From: Streptomyces monashensis
Lineage (GTDB): Bacteria; Actinomycetota; Actinomycetes; Streptomycetales; Streptomycetaceae
Reading direction: 5' to 3'
Assembly (NCBI RefSeq): GCF_001866665.1
Contig: NZ_MLYO01000026.1
Coordinates: forward strand, 1-64,000
DNA: 64,000 nucleotides
Shown here piece after piece: positions 43,756 to 51,340 of this stretch (positions are counted from its first letter, which is position 1; the number at the start of each line of letters is the position of its first letter). Position numbers and translations under genes: made by a program. The notes under the pieces were generated by a model, which made no database searches, was not told the origin of the DNA, and saw only the letters and a list, made by a program, of their open reading frames with translations.

Positions 43756-45008
43756 CACAGCTGCCGGGCCTCCTCGACACCGAGGCGATCCGCAAGGACT
43801 TCCCCGTGCTGGACCGTGTGGTCCACGACGGCAAGAAGCTCGTGTACCTGGACAACGCGGCGACCTCGCAGAAGCCGCGCCAGGTGCTGGACGCCCTGAG
43901 CGAGTACTACGAGCGCTACAACGCCAATGTCCACCGCGGCGTGCATGTGCTCGCCGAGGAGGCCACGGCGCTGTACGAGGGCGCGCGCGACAAGGTCGCC
44001 GAGTTCATCAACGCGCCCAGCCGCGACGAGGTGATCTTCACCAAGAACGCCTCCGAGTCGCTGAACCTCGTGGCGAACATGCTGGGCTGGGCCGACGAGC
44101 CCTACCGCGTGGACCACGAGACCGAGATCGTCATCACGGAGATGGAGCACCACTCCAACATCGTGCCGTGGCAGCTGCTCGCGCAGCGCACGGGCGCGAA
44201 GCTGAAGTGGTTCGGCCTGACGGACGACGGCCGTCTCGACCTCTCGAACATCGACGAGGTCATCACCGAGAAGACGAAGATCGTCTCCTTCGTGCTGGTG
44301 TCGAACATCCTGGGCACGGTCAACCCCGTCGAGGCGATAGTGCGCCGCGCCCAGGAGGTCGGTGCGCTGGTCTGCGTCGACGCCTCCCAGGCCGCCCCGC
44401 ACATGCCCCTGGACGTGCAGGCCCTCCAGGCCGACTTCGTGGCCTTCACCGGCCACAAGATGTGCGCCCCGACCGGCATCGGCGTCCTCTGGGGCCGCCA
44501 GGAGCTGCTGGAGGACCTGCCTCCGTTCCTGGGCGGCGGCGAGATGATCGAGACGGTGTCGATGCACTCCTCGACCTACGCTCCCGCGCCCCACAAGTTC
44601 GAGGCGGGCACGCCCCCGATCGCCCAGGCGGTCGGCCTCGGCGCCGCGATCGACTACCTGAACTCCATCGGCATGGAGAAGATCCTCGCCCACGAGCACG
44701 CGCTGACCGAGTACGCGGTGCGGCGCCTGGCACAGGTCCCGGACCTGAGGATCATCGGCCCCACCACGGCCGAGGACCGGGGCGCGGCGATCTCCTTCAC
44801 GCTCGGCGACATCCACCCGCACGACGTGGGCCAGGTCCTCGACGAGCAGGGCATCGCGGTCCGCGTCGGCCACCACTGCGCGCGCCCCGTCTGCCTGCGC
44901 TACGGAATTCCTGCGACCACGCGAGCGTCGTTCTACCTGTACTCCACGCCGGCCGAGATCGACGCACTGGTCGACGGCTTGGAGCACGTACGGAACTTCT
45001 TCGGCTGA
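43752..45008 (+). CDS. sufS: Cysteine desulfurase SufS
   Basis: 418-residue type II PLP-dependent cysteine desulfurase that takes sulfur from cysteine for cluster assembly. The PLP lysine is K236 in FTGHKMCAPTGIGVLWG, and the catalytic persulfide cysteine is C376 in HHCARPVC. Other landmarks: LDNAATSQKPRQVLDAL and ITEMEHHSNIVPW. The GTG start overlaps the sufC stop. SufU follows 18 bp later, the usual sulfur-transfer partner in Gram-positive bacteria. Confidence 0.97.
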   Translation: MTQLPGLLDTEAIRKDFPVLDRVVHDGKKLVYLDNAATSQKPRQVLDALSEYYERYNANVHRGVHVLAEEATALYEGARDKVAEFINAPSRDEVIFTKNASESLNLVANMLGWADEPYRVDHETEIVITEMEHHSNIVPWQLLAQRTGAKLKWFGLTDDGRLDLSNIDEVITEKTKIVSFVLVSNILGTVNPVEAIVRRAQEVGALVCVDASQAAPHMPLDVQALQADFVAFTGHKMCAPTGIGVLWGRQELLEDLPPFLGGGEMIETVSMHSSTYAPAPHKFEAGTPPIAQAVGLGAAIDYLNSIGMEKILAHEHALTEYAVRRLAQVPDLRIIGPTTAEDRGAAISFTLGDIHPHDVGQVLDEQGIAVRVGHHCARPVCLRYGIPATTRASFYLYSTPAEIDALVDGLEHVRNFFG

Positions 45009-45026
45009 GAGGCGTGAGCTGAAACC

Positions 45027-45494
45027 GTGAAGCTGGATTCGATGTACCAGGAGGTCATCCTGGACCACTACAAGAACCCGCACGGGCGTGGTCTTCGGGA
45101 TGGCGACGCCGAGGTGCACCACGTGAACCCGACGTGCGGCGACGAGATCACCCTTCGCGTGAAGTACGACGGCACGACGATCAAGGACGTGTCGTACGAG
45201 GGCCAGGGCTGCTCCATCAGCCAGGCGAGCGCGTCGGTCCTCAACGAACTCCTCGTCGGCAGGGAACTGGCCGAGGCGCAGAAGATCCAGGAGACCTTCC
45301 TGGAGCTGATGCAGTCCAAGGGCAGGCTCGAGCCCGACGACGCCATGGAGGAGGTCCTGGAGGACGCGGTCGCGTTCGCGGGCGTCTCCAAGTACCCCGC
45401 GCGGGTCAAGTGCGCCCTCCTGAGCTGGATGGCGTGGAAGGACGCGACGGCCCAGGCGCTGGGTGGCGCCGAAGCCGAAAGGAAGACGGCATGA
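45027..45494 (+). CDS. sufU: Sulfur-transfer protein SufU
   Basis: 155-residue zinc-binding IscU-like protein that accepts persulfide sulfur from SufS. The zinc ligands are visible: NPTCGDEI, GQGCSISQAS and ARVKCALLSW. The Gram-positive insertion between the second and third cysteine distinguishes it from scaffold IscU. Overlaps the next gene by four bases. Confidence 0.95.
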   Translation: MKLDSMYQEVILDHYKNPHGRGLRDGDAEVHHVNPTCGDEITLRVKYDGTTIKDVSYEGQGCSISQASASVLNELLVGRELAEAQKIQETFLELMQSKGRLEPDDAMEEVLEDAVAFAGVSKYPARVKCALLSWMAWKDATAQALGGAEAERKTA

Positions 45495-45823
45495 GCGAGA
45501 CCGCTGAGATGAAGCCGGCCTCGGAGGAAGAACTCCGCGAGGCGCTGTACGACGTCGTCGACCCCGAGCTGGGCATCGACGTCGTCAACCTCGGCCTGAT
45601 CTACGGCATTCACATCGACGACGCGAACATCGCGACGATCGACATGACCCTGACCTCGGCGGCCTGCCCGCTGACCGACGTCATCGAGGACCAGGCCAAG
45701 TCCGCCACGGACGGCCTCGTCAACGAGCTGCGCATCAACTGGGTCTGGATGCCGCCGTGGGGCCCCGACAAGATCACCGACGACGGCCGCGAGCAGCTGC
45801 GGGCGCTGGGGTTCAACGTCTGA
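45491..45823 (+). CDS. sufT: SufT / MIP18-family Fe-S assembly factor
   Basis: 110-residue DUF59 (MIP18) protein, called PaaD-like or SufT. Contains DPELGIDVVNLGLIYGI and MTLTSAACPLTDVIEDQ with the single conserved cysteine, and WVWMPPWGPDKITDDGREQL at the end. SufT-type proteins help deliver clusters to targets. Last gene of the suf operon; a terminator follows 18 bp later. Confidence 0.95.
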   Translation: MSETAEMKPASEEELREALYDVVDPELGIDVVNLGLIYGIHIDDANIATIDMTLTSAACPLTDVIEDQAKSATDGLVNELRINWVWMPPWGPDKITDDGREQLRALGFNV

Positions 45824-45840
45824 CGTCACCGCGTGCGTGA

Positions 45841-45876
45841 AGCGACGGCACCCGATGCGGGTGCCGTCGCTCTTTC
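45841..45876. terminator. Bidirectional terminator after the suf operon
   Basis: AGCGACGGCACCC (45841-45853) and GGGTGCCGTCGCT (45859-45871) form a perfect 13-bp stem with a 5-nt loop, followed by CTTTC. It lies between convergent sufT and the AbfB gene and can serve both. Confidence 0.9.
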
Positions 45877-45882
45877 GTGCGG

Positions 45883-46692
45883 TCAGGCCGGTGCGTCCAC
45901 GAGCCGGAACGCCGAGTCGGCCCGGTACGGATCGGTGTCCTGGTACGGGTCCAGCTTCAGCAGGAAGTTCTGGTGGCGCAGGAAGCGGCCTGGGTAGTTG
46001 ACCGACTCCAGCATGGTCGCGCCGCCGACGGACGAGGGGCGGGGGCAGAACGTGGCGTCCTGGCGGAACAGGGCGGTGCCGTCGTCGTGTTCGGCGCGCA
46101 GCAGGAAGTCACGGTGGCGGAGGTAGCCGCCGTCGGCCGTGGCGAAGGAGTAACAGCCGCTGTTCGCAAGGCCCTTGACGACCGTGAAGGTCGCGGCGAG
46201 ACGGTCGGCGGTGGAGGTGATCGGGTCGAGCCGCACGTGGTCGCCGCTGATGTGCCAGTAGCGGTCCGGGTAGTTGACGGAGCGGACGGAGGTCCCCGTC
46301 GCGGCCGGCTTCGGCGGGCGCTGTGCACTCCCTTGTGAACTCCCTCGACGGGGCGGGGACGTGACGGGGGAGGCGGATGGTCCGGCCGAGGGGGAGACGG
46401 CCGACTGCGGTGCCGTCGAGGGCGCGGTGCTCGTGCCCTTCGGCGGCGCGGCCGTGCGCGTCGACGGGGAGGCGAAGGAGAGCAGGCCGGGGCCGTGGTC
46501 CGCCGGCGGGGCGGGCGGAGCCGCGGCGGCGGCCGGACCGGGGTCCGTGCTGTCCACGGCCAATGCCGTCACGCAGGCGACGACCGTCGCGAGTGCCAGC
46601 GCACCGGCCAGCCAGAGTCTTCGGGTGCCAGGGGTCCGGGAGACGTCGGCGCTCCAGCCGCTCTCCCAGGGGCGGGGGGTGTGGTCGGGCAT
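45883..46692 (-). CDS. Membrane-anchored AbfB-domain protein
   Basis: 269 residues. A charged N-terminus is followed by one span (LWLAGALALATVVACVTALA, about residues 26-45), a ~95-residue proline/serine/threonine-rich linker and a C-terminal AbfB (CBM42) carbohydrate-binding domain. AbfB repeats are visible: SVNYPDRYWHISGDHVRLDP, SFATADGGYLRHRDFLLRAE and SVNYPGRFLRHQNFLLKLDP. CBM42 binds arabinofuranose side chains of arabinoxylan; no catalytic domain is attached. It could hold the cell to plant polysaccharide or bind the cell's own arabinose-containing glycans. The start is uncertain: ATG 46692 or 46704, neither with a clear site. Confidence 0.82.
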   Translation of the reverse strand: MPDHTPRPWESGWSADVSRTPGTRRLWLAGALALATVVACVTALAVDSTDPGPAAAAAPPAPPADHGPGLLSFASPSTRTAAPPKGTSTAPSTAPQSAVSPSAGPSASPVTSPPRRGSSQGSAQRPPKPAATGTSVRSVNYPDRYWHISGDHVRLDPITSTADRLAATFTVVKGLANSGCYSFATADGGYLRHRDFLLRAEHDDGTALFRQDATFCPRPSSVGGATMLESVNYPGRFLRHQNFLLKLDPYQDTDPYRADSAFRLVDAPA

Positions 46693-46758
46693 GAGCCCGC
46701 ACATTAGCGGCCCGGGGAGCCGCAGTGAGCGTTTTCTGTGAAAGTGAAACTTTCTCGT

Positions 46759-46799
46759 TGTGTACACCCGTACGCATACGTTGTGTACGCTCGTACACA
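46759..46799. promoter_or_regulatory. Tandem 18-bp operators for the SMR-TetR pair
   Basis: TGTGTACACCCGTACGCA (46759-46776) and TGTGTACGCTCGTACACA (46782-46799) start 23 bp apart. The second is a perfect palindrome whose last base is the A of the SMR start codon; the first has the same plan with two mismatches. TACGTT at 46777-46782 between them is a possible -10. Typical of TetR-repressed efflux promoters. Confidence 0.65.
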
Positions 46800-47122
46800 T
46801 GGGATATCTCTTGCTCGCCGGCGCCATAGCCGCCGAGGTCGCCGCGACGACGGCGATGAAGTACAGCGCGGGGTTCAGCCGGCTGGGGCCTTCGCTCGTG
46901 ACGACGTTGGGCTACGTCGTCTCCTTCGCGCTGCTCGCCCAGACGCTGAAGAGCGTGCAGATCGGCACCGCGTACGCGATCTGGTCCGGGGTGGGCACCG
47001 CGACCATCGCCGTCCTCGGGCTGCTGCTGTTCGGAGAGGGGCTGAGCGCGACCAAGGTCGCCGGGATCCTGCTGATCATCGGGGGCGTGGTCGTGCTGAA
47101 CCTCGGCGGGGCGAGCCACTGA
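46799..47122 (+). CDS. Small multidrug resistance (SMR) efflux protein
   Basis: 107 residues, four membrane spans, EmrE/QacE family. The essential membrane glutamate is E13 in AGAIAAEVAATTAMKYS; other signatures are YVVSFALLAQTLKSVQIGTA and YAIWSGVGTATIAVLG. SMR dimers expel cationic compounds or, in some subgroups, guanidinium, in exchange for protons. The message is probably leaderless or nearly so, since the operator reaches the ATG. The C-terminus LNLGGASH lies inside a 59-bp tandem duplication shared with the following TetR gene. Confidence 0.93.
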   Translation: MGYLLLAGAIAAEVAATTAMKYSAGFSRLGPSLVTTLGYVVSFALLAQTLKSVQIGTAYAIWSGVGTATIAVLGLLLFGEGLSATKVAGILLIIGGVVVLNLGGASH

Positions 47123-47219
47123 TGGCCCGGCGCTACGACCCCGAGCGGCGCCGGCGGATCCTCGGCGGGGCGAGCCACTGATGGCCCGGCGCTACGACCC
47201 CGAGCGGCGCCGGCGGATC
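47102..47219. repeat. Perfect 59-bp tandem duplication at the SMR/TetR junction
   Basis: The unit starting CTCGGCGGGGCGAGCCACTG runs 47102-47160 and is repeated exactly at 47161-47219, with four more matching bases. Each copy contains the end of the SMR gene (GGASH, TGA) overlapping the start of the TetR gene (TGATG). Since 59 is not a multiple of three, a 19-codon frame is created between them. Confidence 0.95.
47122..47181 (+). CDS. 19-residue mini-ORF created by the duplication
   Basis: Reads MARRYDPERRRRILGGASH, i.e. the TetR N-terminus spliced to the SMR C-terminus. Its ATG overlaps the SMR stop and its TGA overlaps the ATG of the true TetR gene at 47181, so ribosomes could pass SMR to mini-ORF to TetR by stop-start coupling. 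It is unlikely to have a function of its own but could alter TetR levels. Confidence 0.55.
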   Translation: MARRYDPERRRRILGGASH

Positions 47220-47714
47220 CTCGACGCCGCGATCCGCGTGGTCGGCCGGGACGGCATCGCCGGACTGAGCCACCGCACCGTCGCCGCCGAGGCGGACGTG
47301 CCGCTCGGCTCCACGACGTACCACTTCGCCACCCTCGAAGAGCTGATGGTGGCCGCGCTGCGGCAGGCCAACGAGGGCTTCGGCCGCAGGCTCGCCGAAC
47401 GGCTGCCGGCGGGCGGCCAGGGGGATCTCGCCGCCGAACTGGCCGCCGAACTCGGTGCCTGGCTGGGCGGCGAGCGCAGCGGCGTGGAGCTGGAGTACGA
47501 GCTGTATCTGGCCGCGCTGCGGCGGCCCGCGCTGCGACCCGTCGCCGCCGAGTGGACCGAGGACGCGGCCGAGCTGCTCGCCCGGCGCACCGACCCGGTC
47601 ACCGCCCGCGCGCTGCTCGCGCTGATGGACGGCATCTGCCTCCAGGTGCTGCTGACCGGCGGTTCGTACGACGAGGAGTACGCGCGCACCGCCCTCGCCC
47701 GTCTGATCCCCTGA
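47181..47714 (+). CDS. TetR-family repressor of the SMR pump
   Basis: 177 residues. The N-terminal helix-turn-helix is intact (RVVGRDGIAGLSHRTVAAEA, then LGSTTYHFATLEELM); the rest is a helical ligand domain. Its position, coupled to the SMR gene and behind tandem palindromes, makes it the likely repressor of both. The start ATG 47181 sits in the second copy of the duplication; the first ATG (47122) leads to a stop after 19 codons. No ligand can be named. Confidence 0.92.
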   Translation: MARRYDPERRRRILDAAIRVVGRDGIAGLSHRTVAAEADVPLGSTTYHFATLEELMVAALRQANEGFGRRLAERLPAGGQGDLAAELAAELGAWLGGERSGVELEYELYLAALRRPALRPVAAEWTEDAAELLARRTDPVTARALLALMDGICLQVLLTGGSYDEEYARTALARLIP

Positions 47715-47774
47715 AGCCGCGCCCGGCAGGTGAGACGGCCCGGCGCCGGTTCGCCTCCGCGAGGCCGCTCACGT

Positions 47775-47780
47775 TAGGTT
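47775..47780 (+). promoter_or_regulatory. -10 element TAGGTT of a leaderless dapD transcript
   Basis: TAGGTT is followed by seven bases (TTGTCAC) and the dapD ATG; no Shine-Dalgarno sequence is present. No good -35 seen. Confidence 0.5.
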
Positions 47781-47787
47781 TTGTCAC

Positions 47788-48774
47788 ATGACCGACACCG
47801 CTTCCCGCACCACCGGCGCCGTCGCCGCCGGCCTCGCCACGATCGCCTCCGACGGCACCGTCCTCGACACCTGGTTCCCGGCCCCCGAGCTGGTCGAGCA
47901 GCCCGGCCCGGCCGGTACCGAGCGGCTGACCGCCGAGCAGGCCGCCGAGCTGCTGGGCGAGGGCGCGACCAAGGCGGTCGGCCCGGACGCCCGCCGGGGC
48001 GTCGAGGTGGTCGCGGTCCGCACGGTCATCGCCTCGCTGGACGAGAAGCCGATCGACGCGCACGACACCTACCTGCGCCTGCACCTGCTCTCGCACCGCC
48101 TGGTCAAGCCGCACGGCCAGAGCCTGGACGGCATCTTCGGCCACCTCGCCAACGTCGCCTGGACCTCGCTCGGCCCGGTCGCCGTGGACGACATCGAGAC
48201 GGTGCGCCTCAACGCCCGCGCCGAGGGCCTGCACCTCCAGGTCACCTCGATCGACAAGTTCCCGCGCATGACGGACTACGTCGCCCCGAAGGGCGTCCGC
48301 ATCGCCGACGCCGACCGGGTCCGCCTCGGCGCGCACCTGGCCGCGGGCACCACGGTCATGCACGAGGGCTTCGTCAACTTCAACGCCGGCACGCTCGGCA
48401 CCTCGATGGTCGAGGGCCGCATCTCCGCCGGTGTCGTGGTCGGCGACGGCTCGGACATCGGCGGCGGCGCCTCCACCATGGGCACCCTGTCCGGTGGCGG
48501 TAACGTGCGCATCTCCATCGGCGAGCGCTGCCTCATCGGCGCCGAGGCGGGCGTCGGCATCGCGCTCGGCGACGAGTGCGTCGTCGAGGCCGGCCTGTAC
48601 GTCACCGCGGGCACCCGGGTCACCATGCCCGACGGCCAGATCGTCAAGGCCCGCGAGCTGAACGGCGCCTCCAACATCCTCTTCCGCCGCAACTCCGTCA
48701 CCGGCGTGGTCGAGGCCCGCCCGAACAACGCGGTCTGGGGCGGCCTGAACGACATCCTGCACAGCCACAACTGA
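47788..48774 (+). CDS. dapD: 2,3,4,5-tetrahydropyridine-2,6-dicarboxylate N-succinyltransferase
   Basis: Acyltransferase of the succinylase branch of diaminopimelate/lysine synthesis. The 328-residue actinobacterial (DapD type 2) protein has an N-terminal globular domain and a left-handed beta-helix built of hexapeptide turns, seen from VRIADADRVRLGAHLAAGTT to ISIGERCLIGAEAGVGIALG. The MHEGFVNFNAGTLGTSMVEG stretch holds the active site. Leaderless start (see promoter). Diaminopimelate is essential for Streptomyces cell wall; dapA lies 600 bp away on the other strand. Confidence 0.95.
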   Translation: MTDTASRTTGAVAAGLATIASDGTVLDTWFPAPELVEQPGPAGTERLTAEQAAELLGEGATKAVGPDARRGVEVVAVRTVIASLDEKPIDAHDTYLRLHLLSHRLVKPHGQSLDGIFGHLANVAWTSLGPVAVDDIETVRLNARAEGLHLQVTSIDKFPRMTDYVAPKGVRIADADRVRLGAHLAAGTTVMHEGFVNFNAGTLGTSMVEGRISAGVVVGDGSDIGGGASTMGTLSGGGNVRISIGERCLIGAEAGVGIALGDECVVEAGLYVTAGTRVTMPDGQIVKARELNGASNILFRRNSVTGVVEARPNNAVWGGLNDILHSHN

Positions 48775-48791
48775 CGCGCACCGCACGCCCG

Positions 48792-48825
48792 GAAGCGCCC
48801 TTCACCGCCTGGTGAGGGGCGCTTC
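48792..48825. terminator. Bidirectional terminator after dapD
   Basis: GAAGCGCCCTTCACC (48792-48806) and GGTGAGGGGCGCTTC (48811-48825) pair over 15 bp with one wobble and a 4-nt loop. Lies between convergent dapD and the HAD-like gene. Confidence 0.8.
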
Positions 48826-48827
48826 TG

Positions 48828-49334
48828 TCAGGTGCCGACGCCTGCCGCGAACTCCCGCAGGACCGCGAAGTCGCCCTCCCGCAGGCCGACCCGCGGATCG
48901 ACGTGGTGCAGCAGGGCCGGACCGGGGTGACGGGCCCTGACGTACAGCGTGTCCGTCGGGCTCTGCTCGTCGTCCACCCAGGCGAACGGCCGGCCCGAGG
49001 CGTACGCCACGATCGCCTCCGTCTTCCAGTGGACGCCGTCCGGGCGCTCGGCGAACAGGCCCCGGCCGAAGTCGACGTACGGCAGGTCGGCGGGCAGGCC
49101 GACGACCGGTGCGATCCACACGTTGGCCTCCGCCAGCCAGCTCGTCGCCCAGACCAGTTCGTAGCCGAGCCGGAGCAGCGCCGGGCCGTGGGCCGGGTTC
49201 AGCCAGACCCGCAGGGGCCGCCGGTAGGCGAGGGGCACCCGGATCGTCGTGTAGCCCGCGGGCCGGCGTTCCGGCCGCGCCGCGTACGGGTTCAGGGGGC
49301 CGTCGACGTCCAGAAACAGCAGGGGGCGGGTCAC
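48828..49334 (-). CDS. HAD-like hydrolase-fold protein
   Basis: 168 residues. Starts MTRPLLFLDVDGPLNPY, with the DxD motif of haloacid dehalogenase-type phosphatases (nucleophile and acid/base Asp), and later carries WATSWLAEANVWIAP, where S/T of motif II is expected, and FAWVDDEQSPTD for the second Asp pair of motif IV. This is the small HAD type found in bacterial RNA-repair-associated families (HAD_SAK). No cap domain is seen, so a macromolecular or protein substrate is possible. Not in an obvious operon. Start ATG 49334. Confidence 0.83.
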   Translation of the reverse strand: MTRPLLFLDVDGPLNPYAARPERRPAGYTTIRVPLAYRRPLRVWLNPAHGPALLRLGYELVWATSWLAEANVWIAPVVGLPADLPYVDFGRGLFAERPDGVHWKTEAIVAYASGRPFAWVDDEQSPTDTLYVRARHPGPALLHHVDPRVGLREGDFAVLREFAAGVGT

Positions 49335-49380
49335 GGGGCCACCGTACGGCAGGCGGCGGCCGGGGTTCGCCGACCGCTGA

Positions 49381-50283
49381 TCAGGCTGCCGTCAGCTCCT
49401 CGTACAGCGCCAGCAGCCCGTCGGCGGTCGCCCGGTCGGCGGGCAGCAGCGGGGCGCGCACCGGGCCCGCGGGCAGGCCGAGCCGGGCGAGAAGGGCCTT
49501 GGCGGTGACCGTGCCCGGCAGGCCCGCGCCCATCATCGCCTCGATCAACGGCGTGGCACGCAGCTGGAGTTCGCGCGCCCGGGCGGTGTCGCCCGCGTCG
49601 AAGGCGTCGAGGATGGCCGCGATGTGGCCCAGGGCGGCGTTGCCGACCGTGCTCACGCAGCCCGCCGCGCCGATCGCGTACAGCGCCAGCACATGCTCGT
49701 CGCAGCCCGCGTAGTACGCCAACTCCGTACGGGCCAGCACCTTCTGGGTGCCGAGGAAGTCGTTGGAGCAGTCCTTGACCGCCACGATCCGCGGGTGTGC
49801 GGCCAGCCGGATCATCGTGTCCGGCTCGATCCGGGTGCCGGTGCGGCCGGGAATGTCGTAGAGCATCACGGGCAGTCCGCTCGCGTCGGCGACCTGGCGG
49901 AAGTGTGCCTCGACCGCCTCCTGCGGGGGCCGGCTGTAGTACGGCGTCACCACCAGCACCCCGTCGGCGCCCGCCTTCTGCGCCCCGAGTGCCAGCTCGA
50001 CCGTGTGCCGGGTGTCGGCGCTGCCCACGCCCGCGACCAGGGCCACCCGGTCGCCGACCGCGTCCCGGACGGCCGCGACCAGCTCCGCCTTCTCCGTGTC
50101 CGAGGTGGTGGGCGACTCACCCGTGGTGCCGTTCAGCACCAGGCCGTCGCAGCCCTCGGCCACCAGGCGCGCGGCCAGACTCCCGGCCCCGTCCAGATCG
50201 AGGGCGCCCGCCTCGGTGAACGGCGTGATCATCGCGCAGAGGGTGCGGCCGAAGGGCCGGGCGGTGTCGCGTGTGCTCGTCAT
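49381..50283 (-). CDS. dapA: 4-hydroxy-tetrahydrodipicolinate synthase
   Basis: Condenses pyruvate with aspartate semialdehyde at the start of the lysine/diaminopimelate branch. The 300-residue barrel has GLVLNGTTGESPTTSDTEK, VTPYYSRPPQEAVEAHF with the catalytic tyrosine and the Schiff-base lysine in RIVAVKDCSNDF. Streptomyces usually has more than one dapA paralogue; some members act on other aldol substrates, so the lysine role is likely but not certain. It faces an AT-rich upstream region with palindromes. Confidence 0.9.
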   Translation of the reverse strand: MTSTRDTARPFGRTLCAMITPFTEAGALDLDGAGSLAARLVAEGCDGLVLNGTTGESPTTSDTEKAELVAAVRDAVGDRVALVAGVGSADTRHTVELALGAQKAGADGVLVVTPYYSRPPQEAVEAHFRQVADASGLPVMLYDIPGRTGTRIEPDTMIRLAAHPRIVAVKDCSNDFLGTQKVLARTELAYYAGCDEHVLALYAIGAAGCVSTVGNAALGHIAAILDAFDAGDTARARELQLRATPLIEAMMGAGLPGTVTAKALLARLGLPAGPVRAPLLPADRATADGLLALYEELTAA

Positions 50284-50466
50284 GGGAGTAGTCTCGGCAG
50301 CGCGATGACGTAGCTCTACTTAATTTTTCTAAGGGATATACCTAAGTATCTCTGATGAGTTGGTGTGCGGCCGAAGGCGCTGTGTCCAACTCGGGCCCTC
50401 ATGGGTCACTATGGCCGAAGGGGCGCGTGACGTCCGTCAGTCCGTCAGTCCGTCATGGGAGGCACC
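50284..50466. promoter_or_regulatory. AT-rich divergent promoter region between dapA and the 52-residue gene
   Basis: Contains the unusually AT-rich run TTAATTTTTCTAAGGGATAT followed by ACCTAAGTATCTC. The segment GATATACCTAAGTATC is an imperfect dyad related to the ACCTAA cores at 18315 and 39186. On the right, GTCCGTCA is repeated in tandem (about 50428-50455) just before the ribosome site GGGAGG of the small gene. Confidence 0.4.
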
Positions 50467-50625
50467 ATGAAGCTCGGCAAGGCACTGGCCACCGGGGTCG
50501 CCGAGGAGCGGCCGCTCGTCCACGAGGAAGAGCTCCCGCTCCCCGAGGGCGCCGCCACCGACGCCGCCACCGTCCACGTCGAACCGGCGGAGCCGGCCCG
50601 CGAAGAGGTCCCGGCCGCCCGATGA
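50467..50625 (+). CDS. 52-residue acidic protein
   Basis: Short gene starting MKLGKALATGVAEERPLVHE and rich in Glu, Ala and Pro; a basic first turn is followed by an acidic, probably disordered tail. The start has a good GGGAGG site and the stop overlaps the ATG of the next gene (CGATGAG), so it is translationally coupled. I do not recognise a function. Its conserved-looking N-terminus and tight coupling argue that it is real. Confidence 0.65.
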   Translation: MKLGKALATGVAEERPLVHEEELPLPEGAATDAATVHVEPAEPAREEVPAAR

Positions 50626-51308
50626 GACTGCGGCTCCCGGCGGAACGCCCGACGGAGCCGCCGACCGGATACAAGATCGCCCACCCGGTGCTGTCCCAGG
50701 ACGGCACCCGGGCCCGGTTCACGGGGGTGTCGCTCGGCGGCGCGCTGCCGTACGGCGTGCTCGACGACGCCTCCTGTGTCTACGGCCGACGGCACCGCCC
50801 GCCCGCGCGGCTGTGCGACTGCGGTTTCCACTGCGTCCACGACCGCGCGGCCGCCGAGGCCATGCTGTGCACCGCCGAGCACCGCACCGCGCTCCTGCTG
50901 GAGATCACCGTGCTCGGCGCCTACATCCGCTTCGAGCGCGGCTTCCGCTACGCCCGCCAGCGGGTGCGCGCGGCCACCGCCGGCCCGTGCGCCTGCGGGG
51001 CCGGCGCCGTCGCGCTCGCCGACGCCGGCTGGGGCCGCCCCGGCTGGCTCGCCCTCGTCCCCGTCTGCGCCGGCTGCGTGCGCGGGCGTACGTCGGTCTC
51101 GCTCGCCGGGTTCGCGCGGCTGGCCGGGGAGGGGCTGAAGGTCGTGGCGCGCGGCGGAGGCGGTACGGCGCTGCCGGCGCTGAACCCGGCGTCCGACGCG
51201 GAGTTCGGCGTGCCCGAACTCGCCGCCGAGGCCGCCCTGCTGCAGGCGCGCCTCGACTGGTTCCAGACCCAGCTCGCTCGGCTCGGCGAACAGGGGGGAA
51301 CCCCTTAG
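50622..51308 (+). CDS. Cysteine-rich protein of unknown function
   Basis: 228 residues. Two putative zinc sites: CDCGFHCVHD near residue 63 and a CACGAG...CAGC set near residues 126-150. Between them is an aromatic segment (LGAYIRFERGFRYARQ). The C-terminal ~40 residues are helical (LLQARLDWFQTQLARLGEQG). No membrane span. I know no family; the Cys-x-Cys/Cys-x-x-Cys arrangement suggests a zinc ribbon, perhaps nucleic-acid binding. Coupled to the 52-residue gene upstream. Followed by a dyad-rich region before an ArsR-type regulator. Confidence 0.75.
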   Translation: MRLRLPAERPTEPPTGYKIAHPVLSQDGTRARFTGVSLGGALPYGVLDDASCVYGRRHRPPARLCDCGFHCVHDRAAAEAMLCTAEHRTALLLEITVLGAYIRFERGFRYARQRVRAATAGPCACGAGAVALADAGWGRPGWLALVPVCAGCVRGRTSVSLAGFARLAGEGLKVVARGGGGTALPALNPASDAEFGVPELAAEAALLQARLDWFQTQLARLGEQGGTP

Positions 51309-51340
51309 CCGTCACCCGTCCCGCGTCACCGCCGCCCTCT

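Noticed and set aside
43685..45022. 445-residue frame overlapping sufS
   Set aside because: Alternate frame of sufS; Arg/Gly/Pro-rich only.
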